DNA of 64,000 nucleotides from Fragum whitleyi (Eukaryota; Mollusca; Bivalvia; Cardiida; Cardiidae). The notes beneath the pieces were generated by a model. That model saw nothing but the letters and a program-made list of their open reading frames with translations, was not told where the DNA came from and searched no databases. The number at the start of each line of letters is the position of its first letter. The first letter of the stretch is position 1. A program made the translations under genes and the position numbers. Positions 1 to 12,040 of the stretch are shown here, piece by piece. The stretch lies in assembly GCA_948146395.1 (NCBI GenBank), contig OX411548.1, positions 66,230,907 through 66,294,906 of the forward strand, given 5' to 3'.

Positions 1-46
1 AAACATAACGCTTGCATAAATAGTCTTAGAACGGATTTTAGAATAC

Positions 47-153
47 AGCCCTGCGTTCAGGATGACAAAACGGTTCAAACAAGTGCACGTGCAAAGCGGG
101 GAACAATTCGCAAACTGTTTTCACCGTTTTGTGATTCTGAACGAAAGGCCGGA
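47..153. repeat. Palindromic MITE, CTTTGCACGTGCAAAG family (copy 1)
   Basis: The outer arms are CCCTGCGTTCAGGATGACAA on the left and a degenerate complement (TTCTGAACGAAAGG) on the right. The centre carries GTGCACGTGCAAAGCGGGG. The same layout recurs near 26.4, 27.2, 39.0 and 40.15 kb. No coding capacity. Confidence 0.6.
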
Positions 154-313
154 TATTGTGTTTTCAGCTGCAATCACTTATTACGATTAATGGTCTTGAG
201 TTCAATAGTAAAATTCAATCGGAAAATCAAAAGCCAAATTATGCTTACTATGACTAAATTTGATAGACACCCGCAAGAAATAAAAGGAAGAAAATTCACG
301 GATAACCTTTGGC

Positions 314-487
314 CAATTTATTTCTGTCCCCGGGCGGGTATGTTGCCCGCCAATTCAGAGTATCGGGCTACTAGCTTTAGACTGGTCCAAGTTTCGACTA
401 TCAGAATAGCCTAGAATATGCTATTCTGATAGTTGAAAGCAGATTCAGTCTACACCCTGGGTAGGATTCGGGTCAGAAATAAGTTAG
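314..487. repeat. Short hairpin MITE
   Basis: Imperfect palindrome. The outer arms are TTATTTCTG followed by a CCCG-rich stretch, and CGGGTCAGAAATAA. The centre is a near-perfect stem, CTATCAGAATAG paired with CTATTCTGATAG around position 415. Nothing coding is seen in it; the short open frame at 190-414 has no protein-like character. Confidence 0.5.
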
Positions 488-539
488 CCCATTAATGACA
501 CGTGATTCGAAAAAAGCACGACCGTGGACGTCCGCATAA

Positions 540-3500
540 TAGACATTATCCACTTAAGTGAACTCCGAGATCGGTCATCCGACTTACTAAAATAGCGGGG
601 GATGTCTCAAAATACATAAACTATTTATACCAGTAACCCTTTACTAATATAAGTACATGTAAATGTTCTTTTCATTGCATGTATAGATTTTTTTTCGATT
701 AAGTAAGTACTTATAATTTTATGATGTTAAGAAAGCGTAATATTACTTGATGTAAACGTTCTCTCAAGGTTTGAGAAATGTTATCCCTTTGAGAGCATTC
801 ACGCGCAATGGGGTAACAATTTCAAAACGTTGGGAAACGTCTTTACGACTCGGGACAATGCTTGAACAAGAGATCGGATCCAGCAGATGTCAGCATAAAA
901 GTGGCCTTTCTAAACGGATTCTGACGACAAAAAATGATTATTACTAGATTCAGAAAGTATTCTCAACGAAAACACGTTTCAATATAAGTCATCCTGCGAA
1001 ACTAGTGAAGACAGAGATTGACACATTTTGTTCTTCTACTATTCTTTTTAATGGGATGATCAAATGTAAATATGGTGTCACAAAATCGCTTTGACAATGT
1101 TTTCAGGGTAAAGTCGACGACTTGCTTGAGTGGCATCGGTGCATCTCCGGTAACATAATTTTGTAAGATTTTTAGGCGTTTGTGAACTACGTCTACTTTA
1201 TAAAATAAACCTCCAAATCTGTAAAAGTCGCGGATGTCGAAAATACCGAATCTTGACTTTATCTTTTCCTAAAAATAGAATCGCCCCGGGGATCCCGACT
1301 GGGTGTCGAAATTGTATTGACGACTAATCGCCGGCGAGCGGCCGGGCTGCAATCGGTCATCTGCCATGGACCTGCGATTTTATTTCATCGCAAACGTACC
1401 TTTTTCTGGTTTTGACAGGTGGCTTCCGTCAAAGTTATTGACGCATCGCCGAACTATCGGTTGCTTTTTTGATTGCTCGCTTCGTTTAACTGATAATCGA
1501 AATTTTGCCTCATCGTAATTTGTGCATAATCGCTGGCCAAGAAAGAAGACGTCGTCACGTCAGCCATCACACATTTTGTCTTAATATTGCCGACATTCGG
1601 TAGACGCATCAAGAAACCCAATGACAAAGAGGAAAATCTTTTTTTTTACAGTGTCGAGCTAAATTTCATTGGTGAACTACAAAGGCCACATTTTTAAAAG
1701 TGGTTGAGCCACAAGTGACATTTAAGCTTTCATTATTCACGAAATGAATAATTAATCTATCTTACCCGAAAAAAAACAAAAAAATATTCTATTTCTTTAA
1801 CTCAAAAATTAGACGAAATGAGAACAGTTTATGACACAATTCCTTTAAGCGCGTTATCTTGTGATAAAGGTTACGTAATCATGAATCATTTCGTTTTATT
1901 TATTTGGCAGTTATTAAATACATGTAACTTTAAATAGAGTGAACATAACGAAACCAGAGTTGGGTTTTTTTTTAAATAATTTTACTGGTTTGGGAGAGGG
2001 ATTTTCATTTAATAATTTACCATTATTTAATGAAAAACCAATAAAAAGCAATAAAGAAATATGTTATTCTCGTACAATGCTGCATTGGTTTACATTTGAT
2101 TCTCGAATGTTAAAAGCTTTTTTCAACACAAGTTGCTTTAAAAGCTTTGATTGTATACACCGACTTAATGCTCTGTATCTCGATTTTAATGCAAACTGAA
2201 AATGTCTTCCATCATGATTTTTTTATGATTGTTTCCCAATCAAAACTGACTTAATTCCTTCTTTTTTTCTATTTCTTTAAGCATTTGATTGCTGAAAAAA
2301 TCTCGGACAAAGAAAATGTTAATACGTGTTAAAAGTATTTTAAGAATATAACCAAATTAGAATTAAGACTCGTTCTTAAGAAGTCAATATCTATTCGAAG
2401 TCTAAACTTTTTGCTCTCAGAAATTCCATTTTATGTTAAAAAAAAAAAAGACACGTGACAGATTGTACACGCAAGCCATGGCGATGATGCAACGACATTG
2501 ATTAAACGATTACTCGATCTTTTTTTTTTTTTGAAAAAAGTAACGATCGCTTCAGCAGACTGACCAGAGCAGAAAGATTATAATCTAGTGCATTTTATCC
2601 TAATTGAAAGTATACGAGGTAGTCCTGTCGAATACAGGTTATTCAAATCATGTAGAATTATCTTCAAATGCGATTTAATACAATAGGCCTACACACTGCA
2701 TAATCTTGATTCTTTTAAGAGTTATTCGTCTCTATAAAATGACGGGGTTGATAAAAGACAATTATATATGAGCCTGTGTGTGAGATTTCCAACAATTTCA
2801 AATATGCGCAAAGCAAAGACTCTGACCAGTCTGTCCATCCGCACAGTCTGACAAGAGTCTTCACTATGCGTTTTATCGTGATAGCCAGTAAGGCCAGTCT
2901 CAAAGTATTTGTAGACCATCAGGTAGCTTCAATTTAAAGCATGTGGCTTTCTACGCTACTCAATATTTGCAACTCGTGAACAGTTCAAATTGTTGGAAAT
3001 GTCACGCACAGGCTCATATAACATTCTTTTTTACCACTTTGTAAAAATCAAATGTTGTCAGAAGATACTGGGTGTGTCTAATTCAATGTGTTACGTTCGG
3101 GTGACCAAATGCGCTCAAGGCGCACGGTTTCGAACTGTTTTATAGCGAGCAACCTATGTGGAATACACCGCAAGCACATCCAAAAAATAACCGGTTGCTA
3201 GGCAACACAAGTTTTTGAGATAATGGTCAAAGTTTTGGTATTGCTCTTGGATGAAATGACCACTGCCCGTTGTCTTTTGAAACAAGCAAGCTGCATACCA
3301 AATATTAGCATTGAAGTACTAGTGATAAATGAGTTAACAGGTTCGTCAGCAGACAGATAGATGGGCAGACAAACTGATATGTCTACGTTGTAGTATAGAA
3401 ATTACTTAGCTTGGTTAAATAGAAGCGCTCATAATTGAAATGATAAAACAACATGCATGTCCGAAATCGAGTCTATTTTTAACCATTTTAATAGCTTCTT

Positions 3501-3665
3501 GTACCTCCAAACTAACGAATCACACTTAAAAATATGAGCAGAGACGGCATCGTTAAATGTAATCATGATGTTTCAACGAAAATCCGTTCTTTCATTTTGA
3601 GACGACCCCTCTTAGTCCGAAGTCGGACGTCCGATGTCGAAGTCCACCTAAGTGGATAATGTCTA
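540..3665. mobile_element. Candidate 3.1-kb element bounded by inverted repeats of about 75 bp
   Basis: The left end reads TAGACATTATCCACTTAAGT. The right end reads as its complement (ACCTAAGTGGATAATGTCTA) and stops at 3665. Similarity continues inward for about 75 bp, through a TCCGACTT block and up to GTCTCAAAAT. ATAA sits immediately outside both ends (536-539 and 3666-3669) and could be a 4-bp target duplication, but chance is likely in AT-rich DNA. No transposase frame lies between the ends. The interior is AT-rich unassigned DNA plus a MITE at 2767-3018 and a fragment near 1737-1822 of the repeat family found at 31.3 and 53.0 kb. The two ends could also be solo copies of one repeat in opposite orientations. 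Confidence 0.4.
2767..3018. repeat. 252-bp MITE, TATGAGCCTGTGYGTGA termini (copy 1)
   Basis: Inverted termini TATGAGCCTGTG and CACAGGCTCATA with further matching inward (ATTTCCAACAATTT). The centre holds a hairpin in which CAGTCTG and CAGACTG-type arms surround CATCCGCACAG. TA lies on both sides, as expected for a TA-duplicating element, though this is weak evidence in AT-rich DNA. Related full copies lie at 23.2 and 41.75 kb. Confidence 0.7.
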
Positions 3666-4030
3666 ATAATAATTCGAAAAAAAACTTTGACCAGCATGAG
3701 TCATTTTTGTCCTATGTACAATTGACATATACACCGGTGGATCATAATTCACTTTAATTTTTTTCTATAACTTTCAAATGTCGACGAAAGGAAAGTTAAA
3801 AAAAAAAAAAAAAACGAAAATTGCACGCACCCACATGACCAAAGAGGTTTGCTTATTCACGTCTTCCTGGTATTTTTTGCACGCATGCACTTGCTGCTAC
3901 TCGATAAGATATCAAACTGTCAAACACAGATTAACTTTGATAAATTTATAACAATCAGTTGGCGGTATTGATAACCGATTTGCACGTACGAGTATTTTAA
4001 AGTTTTTTCTTTCTGTTTGCTTGCTTGTTT
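3666..4030. other. Unassigned AT-rich stretch
   Basis: Contains a poly-A run near 3800-3813. No gene, RNA or clear repeat is recognised. Confidence 0.4.
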
Positions 4031-4032
4031 GA

Positions 4033-5040
4033 ATCACGGGTACAGTAACTGTTAGCAAAATCGTGGAAATGACTGACATTCCGATCAAAACCATTCTAAA
4101 TTGCTCAAAGCGCTCATTTCATTCATTCCAAGCACTCACTCAAACCATCCAATTTCATTCATTCCAAGCACTTACTCAAACCATTCAAAAACACTCTAAA
4201 ATCACTAAAGATGGTAAAATTAACAACTACATTCAAAATAAAAATCGGTAGATAAAATCCACGATTTCACTAACACAATTGAATTTTGTAAGCGTATGAT
4301 GGTTTCGCGAAACTATTCATAGAACCATTGTGCATTATTCATTAAAGCGGGATAATAGATATTGCAAATTTTGTTCATCCTGAACAAAATTAGCGAAACT
4401 GGATTACCTCCCTTGAATTTCACTCAAAACTAGCTCCTCCCACTCATTCAATTTCCTGCCAACATCGTCCAAAATCATTCATCCTGCCAATTTTACGATG
4501 TAGTTAACTGTGTGACATCTTGAAAGTTGAATGGTTTATGAATGACGTTGGAATAAAATTGAATGAGTATGTGGAGCTAGCTTTGAATGATTTTCAAGGG
4601 AGGTAAAACAATCGAAAATTTTATTCAATTGGACTAAATCAGCAATAACTTTTTACAGTTAACAACATCAAGAAATTGACAAGGTAAATGATATTGGAAT
4701 GATTTTGGAATGAAATTGAATTAGTGTACGGAGCGAGTTTTGAATGAATTTAATGGGAGGTAATCCAATATCGCAAATTTTGTTCAAGATGAAAAAAATT
4801 AGCGACATTGATTACCTCCCTTTAATAAAATATGCAAACAACTTCTATAGATAGCTTCCTATTTCTTCAAGAACCTATAAGACGCGTACAATTTGAATTA
4901 TGTCAATGAAATCGCGATTTTTCTCTATCCAAATTAATTTTGAATGACAATGTTGATTCTATATTTTTCAATGGGTTTGAGCGTTTTTGAATGGTTTGAG
5001 TGTGTGATAGGAATGAATGAATGGAGCGCTGATTAAAATC
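4033..5040. repeat. Cluster of ATCGTGAAATTG-ended MITEs
   Basis: Copies and part copies in both orientations of a family seen also at 21.4, 25.2, 29.4 and 47.35 kb. The arms are rich in CATTCATTCCAAGCACTCAC and end near ATCGTGGAAATG or CAATTTTACGATGTAGTTAA. The core is a palindrome around TTTTGTTCATCCTGAACAAA flanked by GATTACCTCCC. The cluster seems to hold one full copy (about 4033-4520) followed by part copies in the opposite orientation. Confidence 0.6.
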
Positions 5041-5084
5041 CACGTATTTTTCGGATTTTGTGTCTTCTCGATCAAATCTTGCGC

Positions 5085-5507
5085 TTGAAAATCAACAACA
5101 GCCCATAAAACAATGCAGTTCTGTGATCGATTTTATTGAAATGTAGTTCCTTTGAAATGCCTTTTCCTTTTTAACTTTTCCGGGGCATTTGAAAATCAAC
5201 AACAGCCCATTAAACAGTGCAGTTCTGTGATCGATTTTATTGAAATGTAGTTCCTTTAGAATGTTTCTTTTTTTCTTTTTAACTTTTCCGGGGCATTTGA
5301 AAATCAACAACAGCCCAAAAAACAATGCAGATCTGTGATCGATTTAATTGAAATGTAGTTCCTTTAAAATGTTTTTTCCTTTTTTAACTTTTCCGGGGCA
5401 TTTGAAAATCAACAACAGCCCAAAAAACAATGCAGATCTGTGATCGATTTAACTGAAATGTAGTTCCTTTTAAATGTTTTTTCCTTTATAACTTTTCCGG
5501 GGCGTTT
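5085..5507. repeat. Tandem repeat, four units of about 105 bp
   Basis: Units start near 5085, 5188, 5296 and 5401 with TTGAAAATCAACAACAGCCC and end with TAACTTTTCCGGGGC. The periods are 103-108 bp. The open frame across them is a by-product of the repeat. Confidence 0.85.
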
Positions 5508-5769
5508 TTTAGTGATTGGAGTAAGTGTTTGAAATGCGGTGAGTGTCCTGTTCCACTGTGTGCAGGGATTGGGGGAGGGGGAGAGAAACCTTGAATATTT
5601 GAAAAAGAAAAAGGGAAAAATCTGATTTCATGTCCTATACTATCTGAAATGAGTCATTTGACGAGATAAATGTTTTGAAGTAATGAATCGACGAAAAATA
5701 TAACCATTTTCGTAAACAAGTTAGTCAGCAATTAATTCAATCATTATAAACCATACCTCCTATTATATA

Positions 5770-6636
5770 TACTAGTCAAAACTTCTAACCGGCCACTTTA
5801 AAAACAAAAATATTTTTTTCTGTGGTGTTTGGATTTTCATGAAATTTTCTATGTGTTTTTTTAAGCAACTTTCCAGACGATTTTGGAGAAAAGTTACCGT
5901 TATTTCATTGAATTTAAAGCGCAACATGAGAAAAGCTCAAAAAGCTCTAAATTTACACAGAGCTCAAAATATTGTCAATGTAGCGATTTTTGTCTCATGG
6001 GTCGTTAGCTGCAACATAGACTAGGAAAAAAACTGAAAATGTTTGACAATTGTACGCGGCATATGGCCCTAGAAGAAAGTGATAGAGCTTATGTATGCAG
6101 AAAACAGTTCCTAGAAACAACACATAAAACACGTTTTTCTTTAAAAAAATGCATAAAATATAGACAGATAATTCCCGTAGAGCTACAAAAGATAGGATAT
6201 GTGAAAAAAATCAATTTGATACATCGTTTTTTTTTTCACACCAGACCATATTTGAGCATATTCGCTAGATAAAATGGTTTTCCGGTTAAATTTAAACACA
6301 TTTTACCATGCCTCCTTTTCTTTCTGTTTCTCCTGTAGTCAAAGGTCACACAAAATTGACAATGTTTTCCGATTTTTTTCTTGGTCTGGGTTGCAGCTAA
6401 CGATTTGCGGACTTTGATTTGTTGAAAGTGTAATATCCCGAGCTCTATTAAGATTTAGAGCTTTTTGAGCTTTTCCTTTATTACACATCCAAATTTGTTA
6501 ACTATTGGTAAATCATCATGGAAATCCACGTACATTATGCTTAAAAATTCACACATCAAATTTCATTAAAATGTTATAACTTTTAAAAAAGTTATCGTCA
6601 TTTTTAAAGTGGCCGGTTAGGACTTTTGGCCAGTAT
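5770..6636. mobile_element. 867-bp fold-back/MITE element
   Basis: Both ends share an inverted repeat of about 35 bp. On the left it begins ATACTAGTCAAAACTTCTAA and continues into CCGGCCACTTTAAAAA; on the right is its complement, ending near 6636. Matching continues patchily inward, for example GCTCAAAAAGCTCTAAAT near 5936 against ATTTAGAGCTTTTTGAGC near 6453, and GTTAGCTGCAAC near 6004 against GTTGCAGCTAAC. The whole is therefore one large imperfect hairpin. TA-rich flanks are compatible with a TA target duplication. No transposase is seen. Confidence 0.65.
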
Positions 6637-6655
6637 ATTATAACAAAAGAATTCA

Positions 6656-6664
6656 ATAAACTAT
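6656..6664 (+). repeat. Target-site duplication of the fold-back element, left copy
   Basis: The sequence is ATAAACTAT, immediately outside the terminal ATGTCCCTGAAG. It is repeated exactly at 17850-17858. Confidence 0.8.
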
Positions 6665-8310
6665 ATGTCCCTGAAGTTGGCAGAATGGCAGAATAGCAGA
6701 ATAGCAGAATGAAGTTAGCAGAATGGCAGAATAGCAGAATGGCAGAATGAAGTTGGCAGAATGGCAGAATAGCAGAATAGCAGAATGAAAAATCGAAAGT
6801 CAAAATCGGGTGCATGAAATAACTTGATTTGTTGTTTTAACGTGTTTTCAACGATTTTCCCGCAAAAAATTCTTATATCGTGCTCCGGTTAACATGCCAA
6901 GCAACCAAGTCCAAATTCAAACTAATGAAAAAAGCAATCATTTTTTGAAACCTATCAGTCTAAAATCGATTTAAAAATGATATTAGAACGCAATAAAAGT
7001 AATTGAGAGTGAAAAAAATCATATCTCAACAGTTTTCGCGACTTTGAAATCTCATTTGCCATTCTGCTATTCTGCTATTCTGCCAGCAGAATGAAGTTGG
7101 CAGAATGGCAGAATAGCAGAATGAAAAATCGAATGTCACAACTCGATCAATTTGTGCATGAAATAACTTGATTTGTTGTTTAAACGTGTTTCAACGATTT
7201 TCCCGCAAAAAATTCCTTATATCTTGCCCCGGTTAACATGCCAAAAACAAAGTCCAAATTCAAACTAATGAAAAAACAATCATTCTTTGAAACCAATCGG
7301 TCTAAAATCGATTTTAAAATGATATTTGAACGCAATAAAGACAATTAAGAGTGAAAAAAATCATAGCTTAACAGTTTTCGCGACTTTGAAATCACATTTT
7401 GCCATTCTGCTATTGTGCTATTCTGCTAGCAGAATGAAGTTGGCAGAATGGCAGAATAGCAGAATGAAAAATCGAATGTCATAATTCGATCAATTTGTGC
7501 ATGAAATATCTTGATTCGTTGTTTAAACGTGTTTTCAATGATTTTCCCGCCAAAAAATCCTTTTATCATGCTCCGGTTAACATGCCAAGCAACCAAGTCC
7601 AAATTCAAACTAATGAAAAAAACAATTATCTTTTGAAACTAATCGGTCTAAAATCGATTTAAAAATGATATTAGAACGCAATAAAGATTATTGAGAGTGA
7701 AAAAAGTCATATCTTAACAGTTTTCGCGACTTTGAAATCTCAGTCTGCCATTCTGCTATTCTGCTAGCAGAATGAAGTTGGCAGAATGGCAGAATAGCAG
7801 AATAAAAAAATCGAATGTCATAATTCAATCAACTTGTGCATGAAATAACTTGATTTGATGTTAAAACGTGTTTTCAACGTTTTTCCCGCAAAAAATTCCT
7901 TTTATCATGCTCCGGTTAACATGCCAAGCAACCAAGTCCAAATTCAAACTAATGAAAAAAACAATCATTTTTTGAAACCTTTCAGTCTAAGATCGATTTA
8001 AAAATGATATTAGAACGCAATAAAGATAATTGAGAGTGAAAAAAGTCATATCTCAACAGTTTCGCGACTTTGAAGTCTCATTCTGCCATTCTGCTATTCT
8101 GCTATTCTGCCAGCAGAATGAAGTTGGCAGAATAGCAGAATAGCAGAATGAAAAATCGAATGTCATAATTCGATGAACTTGTGCAAGAAATAACTTGATT
8201 TGATGTTTAAACGTGTTTTCAACGATTTTCCCGCAAAAAATTCCTTATATCATGCTCCGGTTAACATGCCAAGCAACCAAATCCAAATTCAAACTAATGA
8301 AAAAATCAAT
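6665..8310 (+). repeat. Left inverted arm: about five AT-rich 345-bp tandem units
   Basis: Unit boundaries (GCAGAATGAAGTTGGCAGAA) recur near 6711, 7086, 7429, 7768 and 8114. Each unit contains clusters of GCAGAATAG and GCAGAATGG, then ACGATTTTCCCGC, the block CTCCGGTTAACATGCCAA, and TTTTCGCGACTTTGAAAT. Confidence 0.9.
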
Positions 8311-10435
8311 CAGCGCGAATCGCTCTAGAGCGGCCGCTAATAGCCGCAGAACCGCCAAACTCGTCACTATCGTAGTGCTTGAGTGGAGCAACAAGACGGA
8401 ACCATGATAGACTCGATCGGCGCATTGGCTCGGCCCAGCGGTGTTACCCGGCAACGGCCCCACTGCTCTCGCGTCCCAGGGCCCGTATTCGCGTTTCTCC
8501 GGCCATAGATAAGCTGGGAACACCAAACTTGCCTCGATTGTAGAGACCAAGCCCCAGAGGCGATCGATGTCGAGCAATCCCGACCCAGCCACTGCATGTC
8601 CGGTCAGGGCGCCGAAAACACGGTTTTCGCCCGTAGTTTGGATGGAGGTCCGAACCTCTCCACGATTGTAGTGCTCGTCGAGACGAACACGTAGTCACCA
8701 AGATTGTCCCGATAGGCCAACTGGGGGCCGAGCTATGGCCGTAGCGCCTCTTAAAAGCCAAACTCGGCTTGCACCCTGGATGAGCTGGGGACGCCAAACT
8801 CGCCTCGATGAAGTAGACCGAGCCCCAGTAGCGAACGACGTCGAGCAAACCCGACCAAGCCACTGCACTTCCGAATCGGGCGCCGAAAACTCGATTTTCG
8901 CCTGTGGTGGAGATGGAGGTTTCGAAACTCTCTCCGATTGTAGAGCTCGCCAAGACAAACACGTAGACACCAAGATTGTCCCGATCGGCCAACTGGGGAT
9001 CGAGCTATGGCCGTAGCGCCTCTTAAAAGCCAAACTCGGCTTGCACCCTAGCGACATCAGCGCGAATCGTTCTAGAGCGGCCGCTGATAGCCGCAGCTCC
9101 ACAAAACGCGCCACGATTGTAGCAACAAGAGGGTACCATGATCGACTCGATCAACGCCTAAGCTCGGCCAAGCGGCGATGCCCGGCAGCGGTCGCTTTAC
9201 TCTTGCGCCCCAGGGGCCGTATTCGCGTTTCTCCGGCCATGGATGAGCTGGGAACGCCAAACTCGCCTCGATGGAGGAGACCGAGCCCCAGAGGCGATCG
9301 ACGTCGAGCAATCCCGACCCAGCCACTGCACTTCCGGTCTGGGCGCCGAAAACACGATTTTCGCCCGTAGTTGGGATGGAGGTTCGAAACTCTCCCCGTT
9401 GAAAGTGCTCGACGAGACGTATACGTAGACACCAAGATTGTCCCGATCGGCCAACTGGGGACCGAGCTATGACCGGAGCGCCTCTGAAAATCCCAGTTTG
9501 GCCGGCACCCTAGCGACATCAGCGCGAATCGATCTAGAGCGGCCGCCAATAGCCGCAGCCCCGCCAAACTCGCCACGATTGTAGTGCTTAAGTGGAGGAA
9601 CACGCCCGTTTCATGATCGACTCGATCAACGCCTTGGCTCGGCCAAACGGCGCTACCCGGCAACGGCCACACTGCTCTCGCGCCCCAGGGCCCGTATTTG
9701 CGTTTCTCCGGCCATAGATGAGCTGGAAACGTCAAACTCGCCTCGATGGTAAAGACCGAGCCCCAGAGGCGATCGACGTCCAGCAATCCCGACTCAGCCA
9801 CTTCACTTCCGGTCTTGGCGCCGAAAACACGAATTTCGCCTGTGGTTGGGATGGAGGTGCGAAACTTTCCCCGATTGTAGAGCTTGTCGAGACGAACACG
9901 TAGACACCAAGATTGTCCCGATCGGCCAAGTAGGGGCCGAGCTATGGCCGTAGCTCCTCTTAAAAGCCGAACTCGGCTTGCACCCTAGCGACATCAGCGC
10001 GAAGCTAATAGCCGCAGCTCCACAACACTCGCCACGATTGTAGTACTTGGCTGGAGCAACAAGAGGGTACCATGATCGACTCGATCAACGCCTTGGCTCG
10101 GCCAAGCGGCGATGCCTGGCAGCGGCCGCTATATTCTCGCGCCACAGGGCCCGTATTCGCCTTTCTCCGGCCATGGATGAGCTGTGAACGTCAAACTCGC
10201 CTCGATGGAGGAGACCGAGGCCCAGTAGCGAACGACGTCGAGCAATCCCGACCCAGCCACTGCACTTCCGGTCGGCGCCGAAAACGCGATTTTCGCCTGT
10301 GGTTGGGATGGAGGTGCGGAACTCTCTCCGATTGTAGTGCTCGTCGAGACAAACACGTAGACACCAAGATTGTCCCGATCGGTCCACTGGTGGCCGAGCT
10401 ATGGCCGTTGCGCCTCTTAAAAGCCCAGTTCAGAT

Positions 10436-10458
10436 ACGGTCAGGGTTAGGGTAAGAGT
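10436..10458 (+). repeat. Short degenerate telomeric tract
   Basis: GGTCAGGGTTAGGGTAAGAG lies between CCCAGTTCAGATAC and TTACTGCTCTCGCG. This is the same junction that carries the long tract at 11238-11309. Confidence 0.7.
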
Positions 10459-11237
10459 TACTGCTCTCGCGCCCCACGGCCCGTATTCGCGTTTCTTCGG
10501 CCATAGATGAGCTTGGAACGCCAAACTCGCCTCGATGGTAGGAACCGAGCCCCAATAGCGATCGACGTCGAGCAATCCCGACTCAGCCACTACACTTCCG
10601 GTCTGGGTGCCGAAAACGCGAGTTTCGCCTGTGGATGGGATTGAGGTGCGAAACTCTCCCCGACTGTAGAGCTCGTCGAGACAAACACGTGGATACCACG
10701 ATTGTCCCGATCGGTCCACTGGTGGCCGAGCTATGGCCGTAGCGCCTTTAAAAGCCAAACTCGGCTTGCACCCAAGCGACATCAGCGCGAATCGCTCTAG
10801 AGCGGCCGCTAATAGCCGCAGCTCCACAACACTCGCCACAATTGTAGTACTTGGCTGGAGCAACAAGAGGGTACAATGATCGACTCTATCAACGCCTTGG
10901 CTCGGCCAAGCGGCGATGCCCGGCAGCGGCCGCTATACTCTCGCGCCCCAGGGCCCGTATTCGCGTTTCTCCGGCCATGGATGAGCTGGGGACGCAAAAC
11001 TCGCCTCGATGAAGTAGACCGAGCCCTTGTAGCGAACGACGTCGAGCAATCTCGACCAAGCCACTGCACTTCCGGATGGGGCGCCGAAAACGCGATTTTC
11101 GCCTGTGGTTGAGATGGAGGTTCGAAACTCTCTCCGATTGTAGAGCTTGTCAAGACAAACACGTAGACACCAAGATTGTCCCGATCGGCCAAGTGGGGGC
11201 CGAGCTATGGCCGTAGCGCCTCTGAAAAGCCCAGTTC

Positions 11238-11309
11238 GGATAGGGTCAGGGTTAGGGTTAGGGTTAGGGTTAGGTTTAGGGTTAGGGTTAGGGTTAGGGT
11301 TAGGGTTAC
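11238..11309 (+). repeat. Interstitial telomeric repeat (TTAGGG)n
   Basis: About eleven GGGTTA hexamers in a row, with one GGGTTTA-type variant (GGTTTAGGG) near 11273. They sit inside a GC-rich satellite unit, just after GCCCAGTTCGGATAG and just before ACTGCTCTCGCGCC. TTAGGG is the telomere repeat of molluscs and most animals. Confidence 0.95.
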
Positions 11310-12040
11310 TGCTCTCGCGCCCCAGGGCCCGTATTTGCGTTTCTCCGGCCATAGATGAGCTTGGAACGCCAAACTCGCCTCGATGGTAGAGACCGAGCCC
11401 CAACAGCGATCGACGTCGAGCAATCCCGACTCAGCCACTGCACTTCCGGTCTTGGCGTCGAAAACGCGATTTTCGCCTGTGGATGGGATGGAGGTGCGAA
11501 ACTCTCCCCGATTGTAGAGCTCGTCGAGACAAACGCGTAGACACCAGGATTGTCCCGATCAGTCCTCTGGCGGCCGAGCTACGGCCGAAGCGCCTCTGTA
11601 AAGCCCAGTTCGGCCGGCACCCGAGCGACATCAGCGCGAATCGCTCTAGAGCGGCCGCTCGTAGCCGCAGCTCCGCAGCTTGGGTGGAGCAACAATACCG
11701 AGCCATGATGGACTCGATCAGCCCCTTGGCTCGGCCCATCGGCGTTACCCGGTAACGGCCGCACTGCTCTCGTGCCACAGGGCCCGTATTCGCGTTTCTC
11801 CGGCCATGGATGAGATGGGAACGCCAAACCCGCCTCGATGGAAGAGACTTAGCCCCAGAGGTGATCGACGTCGAGCAATCCCGACCCAGCCACTGCACTT
11901 CCGGTCTGGGCGCCGAAAACTTGATTTTCGCCTGTAGTTGGTATGGAGGTGCAAAACTCTACCTGATTGAAGAGCTCTTCGAGACGACCCGTAGACCCCA
12001 GGATTGTCCCGATCAGCCCACTGGGGGCCGAGCAACGGCC

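Larger units (their letters stand above)
8311..12040. repeat. GC-rich satellite array I (unit about 465 bp)
   Basis: Full units begin GCGCGAATCG followed by TCTAGAGCGGCCGC and end AGCCAAACTCGGCTTGCACC. Starts lie near 8311, 9056, 9519, 9988 (internally deleted), 10782 and 11631. Shortened units that begin inside the monomer lie between them at about 8774-9050, 10459-10773 and 11310-11620. Base composition changes sharply from the AT-rich arms. Long open frames on both strands come from GC-rich composition and are not conserved as proteins between units. Confidence 0.85.

Noticed and set aside
5839..6272. Two adjacent plus-strand frames as a transposase
   Set aside because: They are short and basic with no catalytic DDE/D pattern, and they lie within the two arms of a hairpin element.
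8327..8340. TCTAGAGCGGCCGC (XbaI plus NotI sites) as in cloning-vector linkers
   Set aside because: The motif recurs in several diverged satellite units and is surrounded by genomic satellite sequence with no other vector sequence, so vector contamination is unlikely.
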